Assembly: GCA_963784575.1 (NCBI GenBank)
Contig: CAWARU010000001.1
Span: 930,001 to 994,000 of the forward strand
Length of the DNA: 64,000 nt
Direction of reading: 5' to 3'
Source of the DNA: CAWARU01 sp963784575
GTDB lineage: Bacteria; Pseudomonadota; Gammaproteobacteria; UBA6186; Azoamicaceae
A program made the translations under genes and the position numbers. The notes below the pieces were generated by a model. The model was not told the DNA's origin and did no database searches. It worked only from the letters and a program-made list of their open reading frames with translations. Of the stretch, positions 46,031 to 54,233 are shown one piece after another. Numbering within the stretch: the stretch's first letter is position 1; each line of letters opens with the position of its first letter.

Positions 46031-46474
46031 CTATAGTAATTTTACAGTTACTTCCACATTACCCCGTGTCGCATTAGAATACGGACACACTTCGTTATGT
46101 GCCTTGTCTACTAGTTTTTGTGCGATCGTTTTATCTACGCCAGGCAATGACACTTGAAGTTCTACTTGTAAAGCAAAACCAGTACCATTTGGAATCGGTC
46201 CAATTCCTACTATCGCAGTGACAGAAGCATCATCTGGAATTTTGACTTTCTCTGCTTCTTTCGAAGCAGCAAATTTAATCGCTCCAAGAAAACACGCTGA
46301 GTAGCCTGAGGCAAAAAGCTGTTCAGGATTAGTGCCGCCCCCTGGTCCGCCCATTTCTTTAGGAACTGCAAGCTTGACATCTATAATGCCATCAGAAGAG
46401 ACTGCATGGCCATTTTCTCTGCCGCCAGTTGATTTGACGTTCGCTTTATAAAGTACTTTATCCAGTTTTATCAT
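46031..46474 (-). CDS. ohr: Organic hydroperoxide resistance protein
   Basis: A 147-residue Ohr/OsmC peroxidase. Both catalytic cysteines are present: YSACFLGAIKF (Cys61) and EVCPYSNATRG (Cys130). GGRENGHAVSSDG and GGPGGGTNPEQLFA match the family. It reduces organic and fatty-acid peroxides with lipoyl or thiol donors. AGGAGG five bases before the ATG gives a strong start. No adjacent OhrR regulator is seen in the window. Confidence 0.93.
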   Translation of the reverse strand: MIKLDKVLYKANVKSTGGRENGHAVSSDGIIDVKLAVPKEMGGPGGGTNPEQLFASGYSACFLGAIKFAASKEAEKVKIPDDASVTAIVGIGPIPNGTGFALQVELQVSLPGVDKTIAQKLVDKAHNEVCPYSNATRGNVEVTVKLL

Positions 46475-46505
46475 AAGATCCTCCTTGTATTTCCTTTAAT
46501 TCAAT

Positions 46506-46588
46506 CTAGGGCCTGCTGACAATTCTACTATGTTGGCCATAAATCATTGATTTCTGGCTCAACCTAGCGAATTGTCAGCAGGCCCTAG
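46506..46588. repeat. CTAGGGCCTGTTGAC-family element, short copy
   Basis: Perfect 20-bp terminal inverted repeats (46506-46525 and 46569-46588) flank 43 bases that match parts of the 24603-24747 copy in opposite orientation. It looks like an internally deleted copy of the same element, sitting between ohr and the dehydratase gene. Confidence 0.75.
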
Positions 46589-46599
46589 TCAAAGAATTT

Positions 46600-48561
46600 C
46601 TACACAACAGTGCTTACTTCCTCATTTCCAACTGTTGCTGTGTTTTGTATACCTTCCTTTTGCATATCCTCTGGCATTATCTGATTTGTTTCCAATTCCG
46701 GAACCACTTTTTGCAGCATTGCAATGAAATCAAATTCATTATAGTTTCCATCGGAGAAATTATGACATGCCGCATCGAAACCCCGCAGACGCTCTTCGAA
46801 CCAGCCAAACTCAAAGCTACGTGCCTGGGCCTGCAAAATTTTCTCATGTGAAGTGGCGGTACAAATTTCAGTGGAGTGAAACAATTCTTCCGATAATTTT
46901 TCACCGGGTCGTATTCCAGTATAGCGAATCTCCACATCGATGCCAGGTTTCTTACCAGCCAAACGAATCATTTGTTCAGCCAAAAATTGGATTTTAACGG
47001 GTTCACCCATGTCTAACACAAAAATTTCGCCGCCTTTTCCAATGCTCAAGGCCTGTAAAATCAATTGACATGCTTCGGGAATTGTCATAAAAAAACGCGA
47101 CATGTCAGGATGCGTGACAGTCAAAGGGCCGCCTTTTTCAAGTTGTTTTCGAAATATTGGCACAACACTGCCAGCAGAACCGAGTACATTACCAAATCGC
47201 ACTGTAATAAAACGTGTCACCCCTTTGGCATTATAAAAATGACAGACCATCTCAGACACGCGCTTGCTGGCACCCATGATGTTGGTCGGGTTTACAGCCT
47301 TATCACTCGACACCAATACAAATTTGCTGACGCCATACTTGACGGCAAGTTCTGCAATGATTTTGGTACCCAGGACATTGTTCTTAATTGCCTCTCGGGG
47401 TTGTTGTTGCAGCATGGGGACATGTTTATACGCGGCTGCATGAAAAATAATATCGGGCTGTTGCGAGGCCATAATATTATCCATGGCAACTTCATCGCAG
47501 ACATCCACTAAATGGAGTGCTAATTTCTGATTCGGAAAATCTTCAATTAATTCCTGTTCCAAAGTGAAAAGATTATATTCAGAGTGTTCGACAATAATGA
47601 GTAAAGAAGGATTCAATCGCGCGACTTGTCGGCATAATTCAGAGCCGATTGAGCCGCCACCGCCGCTCACCAAGACTTTTTTACCGCTGATGGCGGTTCG
47701 AATTGCTTCCCAATCGAGAGAGACGGGATCACGCCCTAGCAGATCTTCCAGAGAAATTTCACGTAGTAAATCAATCGCGACACGGCCAGAAACCAAATCG
47801 TTTAATCCAGGCAGGGTACGTACTCTGCAACCAGTCGTTTCACAGAATTCCATAATACGCCGCAAATCGATGGCACGTGCAGAAGGAATTGCAATGATGA
47901 TAAGTTGAATATCGTGCATTTTGGCAACGAGTGGTATATCCTTGCAGCGGCCCACTACCCGAATGCCATGAATTTCCTTGCCTTGCTTGCTTTTTCGATC
48001 ATCAACAAAGGCGATTGGCTTGTAATTTCGGGTGACATCTCGTAACAGTTCTCGAACCAAACCCTCACCTGTTCTACCAGCCCCAATCACCAATACCCGC
48101 TCGCCTGTTTTCATCAAATGCTTGTATTCTTTGAACCAGCGCACCGCAAAACGCGAACCGCCGAGGAGAAGAATCAACAGCATGCTGTAAATTGGGATGA
48201 CGGAGCGCGGCAAGCCTTGAAGCCGCATCACTAAGAACAATGCTATGAGTGCGATGGCACATCCCACCAAAGAAGCTTTGATGATGCGCAGCAAATCTGG
48301 TATTGAAGCGAATTGCCAGATGCCGCGGTAAAGTCCGACTGCCGAGTTGACAAAAGCTTGAATGGTCCAAATCAAAGGCAGCATACTGATGGCGACTGCA
48401 AGTGCGTCTTCTGGAATACCATCCAAATTAAATCTGAGCCAAAATGCACCAAACCAAGCTATCGGAATTATCAAAAGATCACTGGCACATTGCCATGATG
48501 CGACTGCGGTTTCGAGCCCATATCGTCCATCGTGCCAGATTAAGTCGCATTTATTACACAC
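46600..48561 (-). CDS. Membrane nucleotide-sugar C6 dehydratase (CapD/WbpM/FlaA1-like)
   Basis: A 653-residue protein. Four membrane helices (about 25-120), a CoA-binding-like Rossmann region (RVLVIGAGRTGEGLVREL) and a C-terminal short-chain dehydrogenase domain (VSGGGGSIGSELCRQ near 295). The catalytic segment SSDKAVNPTNIMGASKR has Met in place of the usual Tyr, as in WbpM/FlaA1 dehydratases. It should convert UDP-GlcNAc to a 4-keto-6-deoxy sugar for surface polysaccharide or glycan. Its GTG start overlaps the upstream transferase gene, so the two are probably translated together. Confidence 0.9.
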   Translation of the reverse strand: MCNKCDLIWHDGRYGLETAVASWQCASDLLIIPIAWFGAFWLRFNLDGIPEDALAVAISMLPLIWTIQAFVNSAVGLYRGIWQFASIPDLLRIIKASLVGCAIALIALFLVMRLQGLPRSVIPIYSMLLILLLGGSRFAVRWFKEYKHLMKTGERVLVIGAGRTGEGLVRELLRDVTRNYKPIAFVDDRKSKQGKEIHGIRVVGRCKDIPLVAKMHDIQLIIIAIPSARAIDLRRIMEFCETTGCRVRTLPGLNDLVSGRVAIDLLREISLEDLLGRDPVSLDWEAIRTAISGKKVLVSGGGGSIGSELCRQVARLNPSLLIIVEHSEYNLFTLEQELIEDFPNQKLALHLVDVCDEVAMDNIMASQQPDIIFHAAAYKHVPMLQQQPREAIKNNVLGTKIIAELAVKYGVSKFVLVSSDKAVNPTNIMGASKRVSEMVCHFYNAKGVTRFITVRFGNVLGSAGSVVPIFRKQLEKGGPLTVTHPDMSRFFMTIPEACQLILQALSIGKGGEIFVLDMGEPVKIQFLAEQMIRLAGKKPGIDVEIRYTGIRPGEKLSEELFHSTEICTATSHEKILQAQARSFEFGWFEERLRGFDAACHNFSDGNYNEFDFIAMLQKVVPELETNQIMPEDMQKEGIQNTATVGNEEVSTVV

Positions 48562-49642
48562 GCTCCATTGGTTTTAATTTTTCTACTCCAAAATAGGTAA
48601 TAGATAATAACGCTATCGCTGCGAGAAGACTAATACACATCCAAGATTGATGATAGTAAGTCCAGAGTGTGATGGCAGCCAAAATACTATTCAAAAATAT
48701 CACCGCGTACAAGACTTGTGCATGGGAAAATCCCGCTTGATGCAGCCTTTGATAGGCATGATCGCAATGTGCTGTAGCCCAGTGTTTTTTATAATAAATC
48801 CGACGCAGTAAAGTGACCGTTGCATCAAACCAGAACAAGCTATATAAAATTATCCAAAGCATGACAGGAATCTTGAAATAAATGTCTCCCATCAAAGCGA
48901 GGATGGCGACTAGGAAACCCAAACAATAGCTTCCTGCATCCCCCATAAAAATACTGGCTTTTGGCCAATTCCAAATCAAAAATCCTGCAACTGCTAACAC
49001 CATGGTCCAAGGAATGAAAGCCTCATTGACATTACCATTTAAAAAGAATAACAATCCTCCAATCCCAAAGACAAAAATTGCTTCGGTTGCAGCAATGCCA
49101 TCGGTACCATCCATAAAATTGAATACATTGATGGACCACATGATTCCAATGATCCCGAGCAGCGTGCCAAACATAAACCAAATCAGGGTAAACAATGCAC
49201 CGAAATTAAAACCGGTCGTCAGGCAATTGATGCTAAAATACGTGGGAGTTTGACTCCACAAGTGCAAGGAAGAAAGGCCGCCCAATAAGGATAAGCAATA
49301 AAGAGCAGCAAGAAACTGACCATATAAACGTATGTTAGCGGAAAGTTTGTAACGGTCGTCCCAAAATCCAATGAGAGATACCAGAGCACTTGAGGGAGCA
49401 ATCAATCGCCATTGGTCTGCAGAAATTATTTTTAGCGCGAATATAAGGGTGATGGCAGCGAGCCAAATTAATACAAATACAATGCCGCCTCCTCGTGGTG
49501 TGACATGTTGATGTGAAGAACGATGATTCGGAACATCTAAAAACCCGCTGCCCACCGCATACTGTCGAAATAGCCGCACCAAGATCGATGACAAAAGAAA
49601 GGTAACCAAACCAAATACAATTATGAAAATTATCTTAGTCAA
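48554..49642 (-). CDS. Undecaprenyl-phosphate sugar-1-phosphate transferase (WecA/WbpL-like)
   Basis: A 362-residue polytopic membrane protein of the GT4 PNPT family. FMDGTDGIAA (the Asp-rich catalytic motif), SIFMGDAGSYCLGF and the HHxH-like loop (TAHCDHAYQRLHQAG) are present. It transfers HexNAc-1-phosphate to undecaprenyl phosphate, starting a surface glycan. The start is TTG at 49642, with GAGGAAT upstream. It overlaps the CapD-like gene by eight bases. It sits where ftsW would be expected in the cell-wall cluster. Confidence 0.87.
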   Translation of the reverse strand: MTKIIFIIVFGLVTFLLSSILVRLFRQYAVGSGFLDVPNHRSSHQHVTPRGGGIVFVLIWLAAITLIFALKIISADQWRLIAPSSALVSLIGFWDDRYKLSANIRLYGQFLAALYCLSLLGGLSSLHLWSQTPTYFSINCLTTGFNFGALFTLIWFMFGTLLGIIGIMWSINVFNFMDGTDGIAATEAIFVFGIGGLLFFLNGNVNEAFIPWTMVLAVAGFLIWNWPKASIFMGDAGSYCLGFLVAILALMGDIYFKIPVMLWIILYSLFWFDATVTLLRRIYYKKHWATAHCDHAYQRLHQAGFSHAQVLYAVIFLNSILAAITLWTYYHQSWMCISLLAAIALLSITYFGVEKLKPMERV

Positions 49643-49701
49643 CTTTATTCCTCAGCTTTTTATTCCTCAGGAACTAAAATAAAATAATTATACCATTTAG
49701 T

Positions 49702-49739
49702 CTAGGGCCTGTTGACAGTAGAATTGTCAATAGGGCCTA
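49702..49739. repeat. Degenerate short copy of the CTAGGGCCTGTTGAC element at the murD end
   Basis: CTAGGGCCTGTTGAC and GTCAATAGGGCCTA flank AGTAGAATT. The CTA at 49737-49739 is the complement of the murD TAG stop, so the element end supplies the stop codon. Confidence 0.6.
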
Positions 49740-51092
49740 TAAACCCAAAACTGCTTTTTTGAAGACGTTACCACGTTCTTCAAAGTTACGAAACATATCT
49801 AAGCTGGAGCAGGCCGGCGACAACAAGACCCCGTCCTTAGGCTTAGCAAGTTCTGCAGCTTTTTGAACAGCATCAATCATGTTGTTAGCAAGTATACATT
49901 GAGTGGTAGTCTGCAAAAGGCCTTGCAATTCAAGTGAAGCCTCACCAATCAACACCACCGCACGACAGTGTTTGGCAATTAAGGGTTTCAAAGGAGTGAA
50001 ATCGGCATTTTTCCCAATGCCACCAGCAATCATCACCCATTTGCCCGTAATAGAATCCGCCAGCCCCTGTAATGCAACTTCTGTCGCGCCAACATTGGTT
50101 CCTTTGGAATCATTGATCCAAATGACATCATTGCGTACTCGCACTTTTTCGCAGCGATGTGGTAAGCCTTTAAAATCTTTTAAGGCATGGATCATAGCAT
50201 TCATTGGCAGATTAATGGCTTCACCCAGTGCCAATGCCGCCAATGCGTTCGAAATATTGTGACGGCCAAAAATTTGTAATTCGTCAACGGGTAAGAGTCG
50301 CAATGAACCTTTAGCAAGATTCACATGACTATCCCTGGAGTCTGAAAGCACTCCATAATTATCAGCATTTGGTTTATCTAAACCAAAGCTAATTATCGAC
50401 TTTCCGCTTGGAAGCTTACTGAATACATAGGCATCATCCCGATTTGCCACAATAACTTCAGAGTGGTTATAAATTCTTGCCTTTGCTGCATGGTAATCTT
50501 CTAAACTTGCATAGCGATCCATATGATCAGGACTGATATTTAACACGGTCGATACTTTTGGTTTTAATGAATCAGTGGTTTCTAATTGAAAACTGGAAAG
50601 TTCTAACACATACAACGCACGATTAGGTTCGAGGAGCGTCAAAGCAGGCTTGCCAAGATTACCACCGATACCGACGTTCAATCCCGTTGCAATCGCCATC
50701 TCTCCAAGCAAAGATGTCACGGTACTTTTGCCATTGGAACCTGTGATGGCGGCAACTGCAATTTTCATGCCTTGCAGCTTTTCTAATTCTGCAATTCGTC
50801 TGGCAAAGAGTTCAATATCACCGATGATTTCGGTATTCTTGGAAATGGACTTGATAATATCGGGATGATCTTTTGGCACCCCTGGGCTAAGTATAACAGT
50901 TGCTGCTTTTTCTAATACTTGTGGTGAAAAGCCCCCAGTAAAGACTGGAATTTCAGGTAATTCATTTTTTAAGGAAGCAAGATGCGGCGGATCCTGTCTG
51001 CTGTCTACTATTATACAAGGTATGTTATTTTTGGCCAAATAACGGGCGGTGGACAAGCCGGTTTCGCCCAAGCCAATGATGACTGTTGACAT
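49737..51092 (-). CDS. murD: UDP-N-acetylmuramoyl-L-alanine:D-glutamate ligase
   Basis: A 451-residue Mur ligase. The N-terminal GLGETGLSTARYL binds the UDP substrate; the ATP loop is ITGSNGKSTVTSLLGEM; NISPDHMDRY and NDSKGTNVGATEVAL complete the pattern. It adds D-glutamate in the cytosolic steps of peptidoglycan synthesis. The longest frame starts at 51110, but the ATG at 51092 (MSTVII) has AGGAA upstream and matches the family. The TAG stop comes from an adjacent repeat. It is the last cell-wall gene of the cluster here. Confidence 0.93.
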   Translation of the reverse strand: MSTVIIGLGETGLSTARYLAKNNIPCIIVDSRQDPPHLASLKNELPEIPVFTGGFSPQVLEKAATVILSPGVPKDHPDIIKSISKNTEIIGDIELFARRIAELEKLQGMKIAVAAITGSNGKSTVTSLLGEMAIATGLNVGIGGNLGKPALTLLEPNRALYVLELSSFQLETTDSLKPKVSTVLNISPDHMDRYASLEDYHAAKARIYNHSEVIVANRDDAYVFSKLPSGKSIISFGLDKPNADNYGVLSDSRDSHVNLAKGSLRLLPVDELQIFGRHNISNALAALALGEAINLPMNAMIHALKDFKGLPHRCEKVRVRNDVIWINDSKGTNVGATEVALQGLADSITGKWVMIAGGIGKNADFTPLKPLIAKHCRAVVLIGEASLELQGLLQTTTQCILANNMIDAVQKAAELAKPKDGVLLSPACSSLDMFRNFEERGNVFKKAVLGL

Positions 51093-51154
51093 ATAAAAAT
51101 TCCTGGTCAAACTAATTTAAAATAAAATTTACAATCAAATTTACAATCAAATAA

Positions 51155-52237
51155 TTATCTCAACTTCAAAGTTGCCAACCCACTCAAAACCAATACCACC
51201 GTAATAATCCAAAAACGCACGATCACCTTTGGCTCTGGCCAACCTTTTAATTCAAAATGATGATGGATCGGCGCCATACGAAAAACACGCTTGCCCGTTA
51301 ATTTATAAGAAGCAACTTGCAGAACCACAGACATAGTTTCCATCACAAAAATGCCGCCCATAATGAACAACACCAACTCCTGCCGTACCAAAACAGCAAT
51401 GATACCAAGTGCTGCTCCTAAACCCAGCGCGCCAACATCCCCCATAAAAACCTGGGCTGGATAGGCATTAAACCACAGAAACCCAAGCCCAGCCCCCACC
51501 AAGGCGCCGCAGAAAACAGAGATTTCCTCAACCCCTGGAATGTAAGGAACCGATAAGTACTCAGCGAATTTGATGTGACCCGTGACATAAGCAAAAATTC
51601 CGAGTGCGCCGCCCACCAGTACGATTGGCACAGTAGCTAGACCGTCTAAGCCATCCGTTAGATTAACGGCATTGCTCGTTCCCACAATCACAAAATAAGT
51701 AAAGATGATATAAAATATGCCAAGCGGTACCATGACATTTTTCAAGAAGGGCAGCAGCAGCGCAGTTTGCGCGGGAAGACTGGCATGAAAATAGAGAACG
51801 ACCGCGGCGAGCAACCCTATCACTGACTGCCAAAAATATTTCCAGCGTGCCGGCAACCCCTTGGGATTTTTATACACTAATTTACGGTAATCATCGACCC
51901 AACCAATAGCTCCAAATCCTAATGTGACGGCTAAAACAATCCAAATATAGATATTTTTGAGATCGCTCCATAAAAGTGTCGTTAAAGTGATTGCCACCAA
52001 GATCAAAGCACCACCCATGGTTGGAGTGCCAGCCTTACTGTAATGACTCTTAGGACCATCTTCACGAACCACTTGCCCAACTTTATATTGTGCAAGCCAT
52101 TTTATCATTCGAGGTCCGACCAAAAGTGCGATGATAAGCGCCGTTAATGACGCAAGAATCGTGCGCAGAGTAATGTACTGCACCACACCGATGGCATGAA
52201 AGTATTTTTCCAAAAGTTCTGAGATCCAAACTAGCAT
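51155..52237 (-). CDS. mraY: Phospho-N-acetylmuramoyl-pentapeptide transferase
   Basis: A 360-residue protein with ten membrane helices. Signature motifs: TPTMGGALIL, NLTDGLDGLA (catalytic Asp), FNAYPAQVFMGDVGALGLG and MAPIHHHFELKGW. It makes lipid I by moving MurNAc-pentapeptide phosphate to undecaprenyl phosphate. It overlaps murF by seven bases (ATGCTAG). Confidence 0.96.
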   Translation of the reverse strand: MLVWISELLEKYFHAIGVVQYITLRTILASLTALIIALLVGPRMIKWLAQYKVGQVVREDGPKSHYSKAGTPTMGGALILVAITLTTLLWSDLKNIYIWIVLAVTLGFGAIGWVDDYRKLVYKNPKGLPARWKYFWQSVIGLLAAVVLYFHASLPAQTALLLPFLKNVMVPLGIFYIIFTYFVIVGTSNAVNLTDGLDGLATVPIVLVGGALGIFAYVTGHIKFAEYLSVPYIPGVEEISVFCGALVGAGLGFLWFNAYPAQVFMGDVGALGLGAALGIIAVLVRQELVLFIMGGIFVMETMSVVLQVASYKLTGKRVFRMAPIHHHFELKGWPEPKVIVRFWIITVVLVLSGLATLKLR

Positions 52238-53754
52238 GGATTATTTTCCCGTAATTGTTCAGTGAAATTTTGTACAACTTCTTCCATCCGCATACCGCGA
52301 GATCCCTTGATCAAAATCGTAGAATCTGTGCTTGCAGATTTAGTCAAAGAATGAATCAGACTTGGTTTGTCCGCAAAATGGATCCCATTTTCACCAAAGC
52401 CTTGTATGGCAAATTTGGTCAAGGGACCGAAGCCAAACATGCGTGAAATGTTGAGACGTTTCGCGAATTCTCCGATTTCTCGATGCATTTTTTCTGTATC
52501 TTTCCCGAGCTCCAGCATGTCCCCCATCACAAAGATAGTATTCGGAGCATAAGCGGCCAATACTGCAAGTGCTGCTTTGACAGATTGCGGGTTGGCATTG
52601 TAGGTGTCGTCAATGACACGAATGCCCTGCTTGCCATATTTTATCTGCAAGCGGCCCAAAACCGGTGTGAAGAGTTCCAAACCTTTTTTGATGTCTGCTA
52701 AAGGAATATGCATAGCAAATGCTGCTGCCGCTGCAGTCAGAGCATTTCTAATATTATGTTCGCCTGGTGCCGCAAGCTCAATTTCCACTTCACCTGAGGG
52801 AGTTCTTAAAATAAATTTGCTTGACGCCGCAGTCTGTACCACGTCACTACAACTGATGTTCGCGATATTGTCTTTCACACCATCACCCAATCCGAAAGTG
52901 ATGATTTTTTGATTTTTTAACAAACTCTTCCAATAATCGGCATAGGGTGAGTCTACATTCAGTACTGCAGTACCATTTTCTGCCAGTTCAGCATAAATTT
53001 CCCCTTTGGTTTCTGCAATGCCCCTTTCACTGCCAAAAATCTCTAAATGCGCTGTGCCAACATTGGTTATGACAGTCACGGTAGGTTCCGCAATTTTCAT
53101 CAAATAACGGATATCGCCAACCTTCCGTGCCCCCATCTCAATAACTGCAGTTTGATGGCTTGAATCCAAGCGCAGCAGTGACAAAGGCACTCCGATCTCT
53201 GTGTTCAGATTACCGCGACTCGCGAGAGTCGGGCCGCGCACCGCTAATATTCTCGCCAACATTTCTTTAACCGTGGTTTTTCCGCAACTGCCTGTGATGG
53301 CAGCAATGGGAATGTTAAAAAGTGCGCGATAACGTCTTGCTATTTCACCCAGTGCTTGCAAAGTGTCTGCCACAGGTATCAGCGGCAAATGCATTGAGTT
53401 TGCGGAGCTCGTGTGATCATATTGCTCTTCATACGGTAATCTGCTTACATTGGATGCGGTATTCTGTATTGTAGCATGTGGATGGACAAGCAAGCCAGTT
53501 TGCCCACCGCTAGAGGCTTGCTGGTTATAAGGCGGTGTGTCTACCAGGGCAGCAACAGCTCCTTTTGAAGCAGCATCTTTTAGAAATTGATGTCCATCAT
53601 AGTGCTCGCCCCGAATTGCAACAAACAGATCACCTGGAACCAGACTCCGTGTATCGGTACTCACACCCGTGATCGCAGCTTCTTTGGCATGTTCTGCACC
53701 AATCAATGTTGAATGGAGCCATTTGGCTACTTCTTTTAAATTTAAAACTTCCAT
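52231..53754 (-). CDS. murF: UDP-N-acetylmuramoyl-tripeptide--D-alanyl-D-alanine ligase
   Basis: A 507-residue Mur ligase, about 50 longer than usual. GVSTDTRSLVPGDLFVAIRG and AITGSCGKTTVKEMLARIL (ATP loop) mark the N-terminal and central domains; IDDTYNANPQSVKAALA is typical of MurF. An insert rich in Ser, Gln and His (about 90-140, YNQQASSGGQTG ... DHTSSANS) lies at the junction of the first two domains. It adds D-Ala-D-Ala to the tripeptide. The longest frame begins with TTG at 53769; I chose the ATG at 53754 (MEVLNL). Confidence 0.93.
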   Translation of the reverse strand: MEVLNLKEVAKWLHSTLIGAEHAKEAAITGVSTDTRSLVPGDLFVAIRGEHYDGHQFLKDAASKGAVAALVDTPPYNQQASSGGQTGLLVHPHATIQNTASNVSRLPYEEQYDHTSSANSMHLPLIPVADTLQALGEIARRYRALFNIPIAAITGSCGKTTVKEMLARILAVRGPTLASRGNLNTEIGVPLSLLRLDSSHQTAVIEMGARKVGDIRYLMKIAEPTVTVITNVGTAHLEIFGSERGIAETKGEIYAELAENGTAVLNVDSPYADYWKSLLKNQKIITFGLGDGVKDNIANISCSDVVQTAASSKFILRTPSGEVEIELAAPGEHNIRNALTAAAAAFAMHIPLADIKKGLELFTPVLGRLQIKYGKQGIRVIDDTYNANPQSVKAALAVLAAYAPNTIFVMGDMLELGKDTEKMHREIGEFAKRLNISRMFGFGPLTKFAIQGFGENGIHFADKPSLIHSLTKSASTDSTILIKGSRGMRMEEVVQNFTEQLRENNPC

Positions 53755-53804
53755 TAAATTACCGCCCAATATTTTTTCATAAAAATGTTGTGTAACTACT
53801 TACT

Positions 53805-54215
53805 CTATCCCAATTCCTCTCTGGATTGCTTCGCTGTCGCTCCTTGTTTCTTATCTCTCGCATTCAGCGCTTCTTCAACTACCAACTGATCGCTGAATGG
53901 CAATTTCTGCTGTCCAATGATCTGATACATTTCATGCCCTTTCCCAGCTACCACGATCAAATCCTGTGGTTCTGCTTGCTGCACGGCATATTGAATTGCC
54001 AAAGCACGATCGGGTTCTATCTTGATTTCGGGTTCTATCTTGATTTGATGCAATTTAATTTGACTCGATTTGATTTGACGCGATTTACCTTGAACTGACA
54101 TACTGCTAAACCCTGACAAAATATCCTCAATAATCTTTTCAGGATTTTCGGTTCTTGGATTGTCTTGTGTCACAATGACGTGATCACAAAACTTTTCTGC
54201 AATTTCAGCCATCAA
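53805..54215 (-). CDS. murE: MurE, C-terminal part (after an in-frame TGA)
   Basis: This 136-codon ORF is the C-terminal domain of MurE, in the same reading frame as the N-terminal part. Six sense codons (DPGKRPL-like) before its ATG at 54215 continue the protein directly from the TGA at 54234-54236. TQDNPRTENPEKII carries the DNPR motif for meso-diaminopimelate, and AGKGHEMYQII is the usual end. A short repeat insert (about residues 35-62: GKSRQIK, SQIKLHQIK, IEPEIKIEP) is extra. Alone it cannot be an active ligase. Whether it is translated by readthrough, restart at the ATG, or not at all is unclear. Confidence 0.85.
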   Translation of the reverse strand: MMAEIAEKFCDHVIVTQDNPRTENPEKIIEDILSGFSSMSVQGKSRQIKSSQIKLHQIKIEPEIKIEPDRALAIQYAVQQAEPQDLIVVAGKGHEMYQIIGQQKLPFSDQLVVEEALNARDKKQGATAKQSREELG

Positions 54216-54233
54216 CGGCCTTTTCCCTGGATC

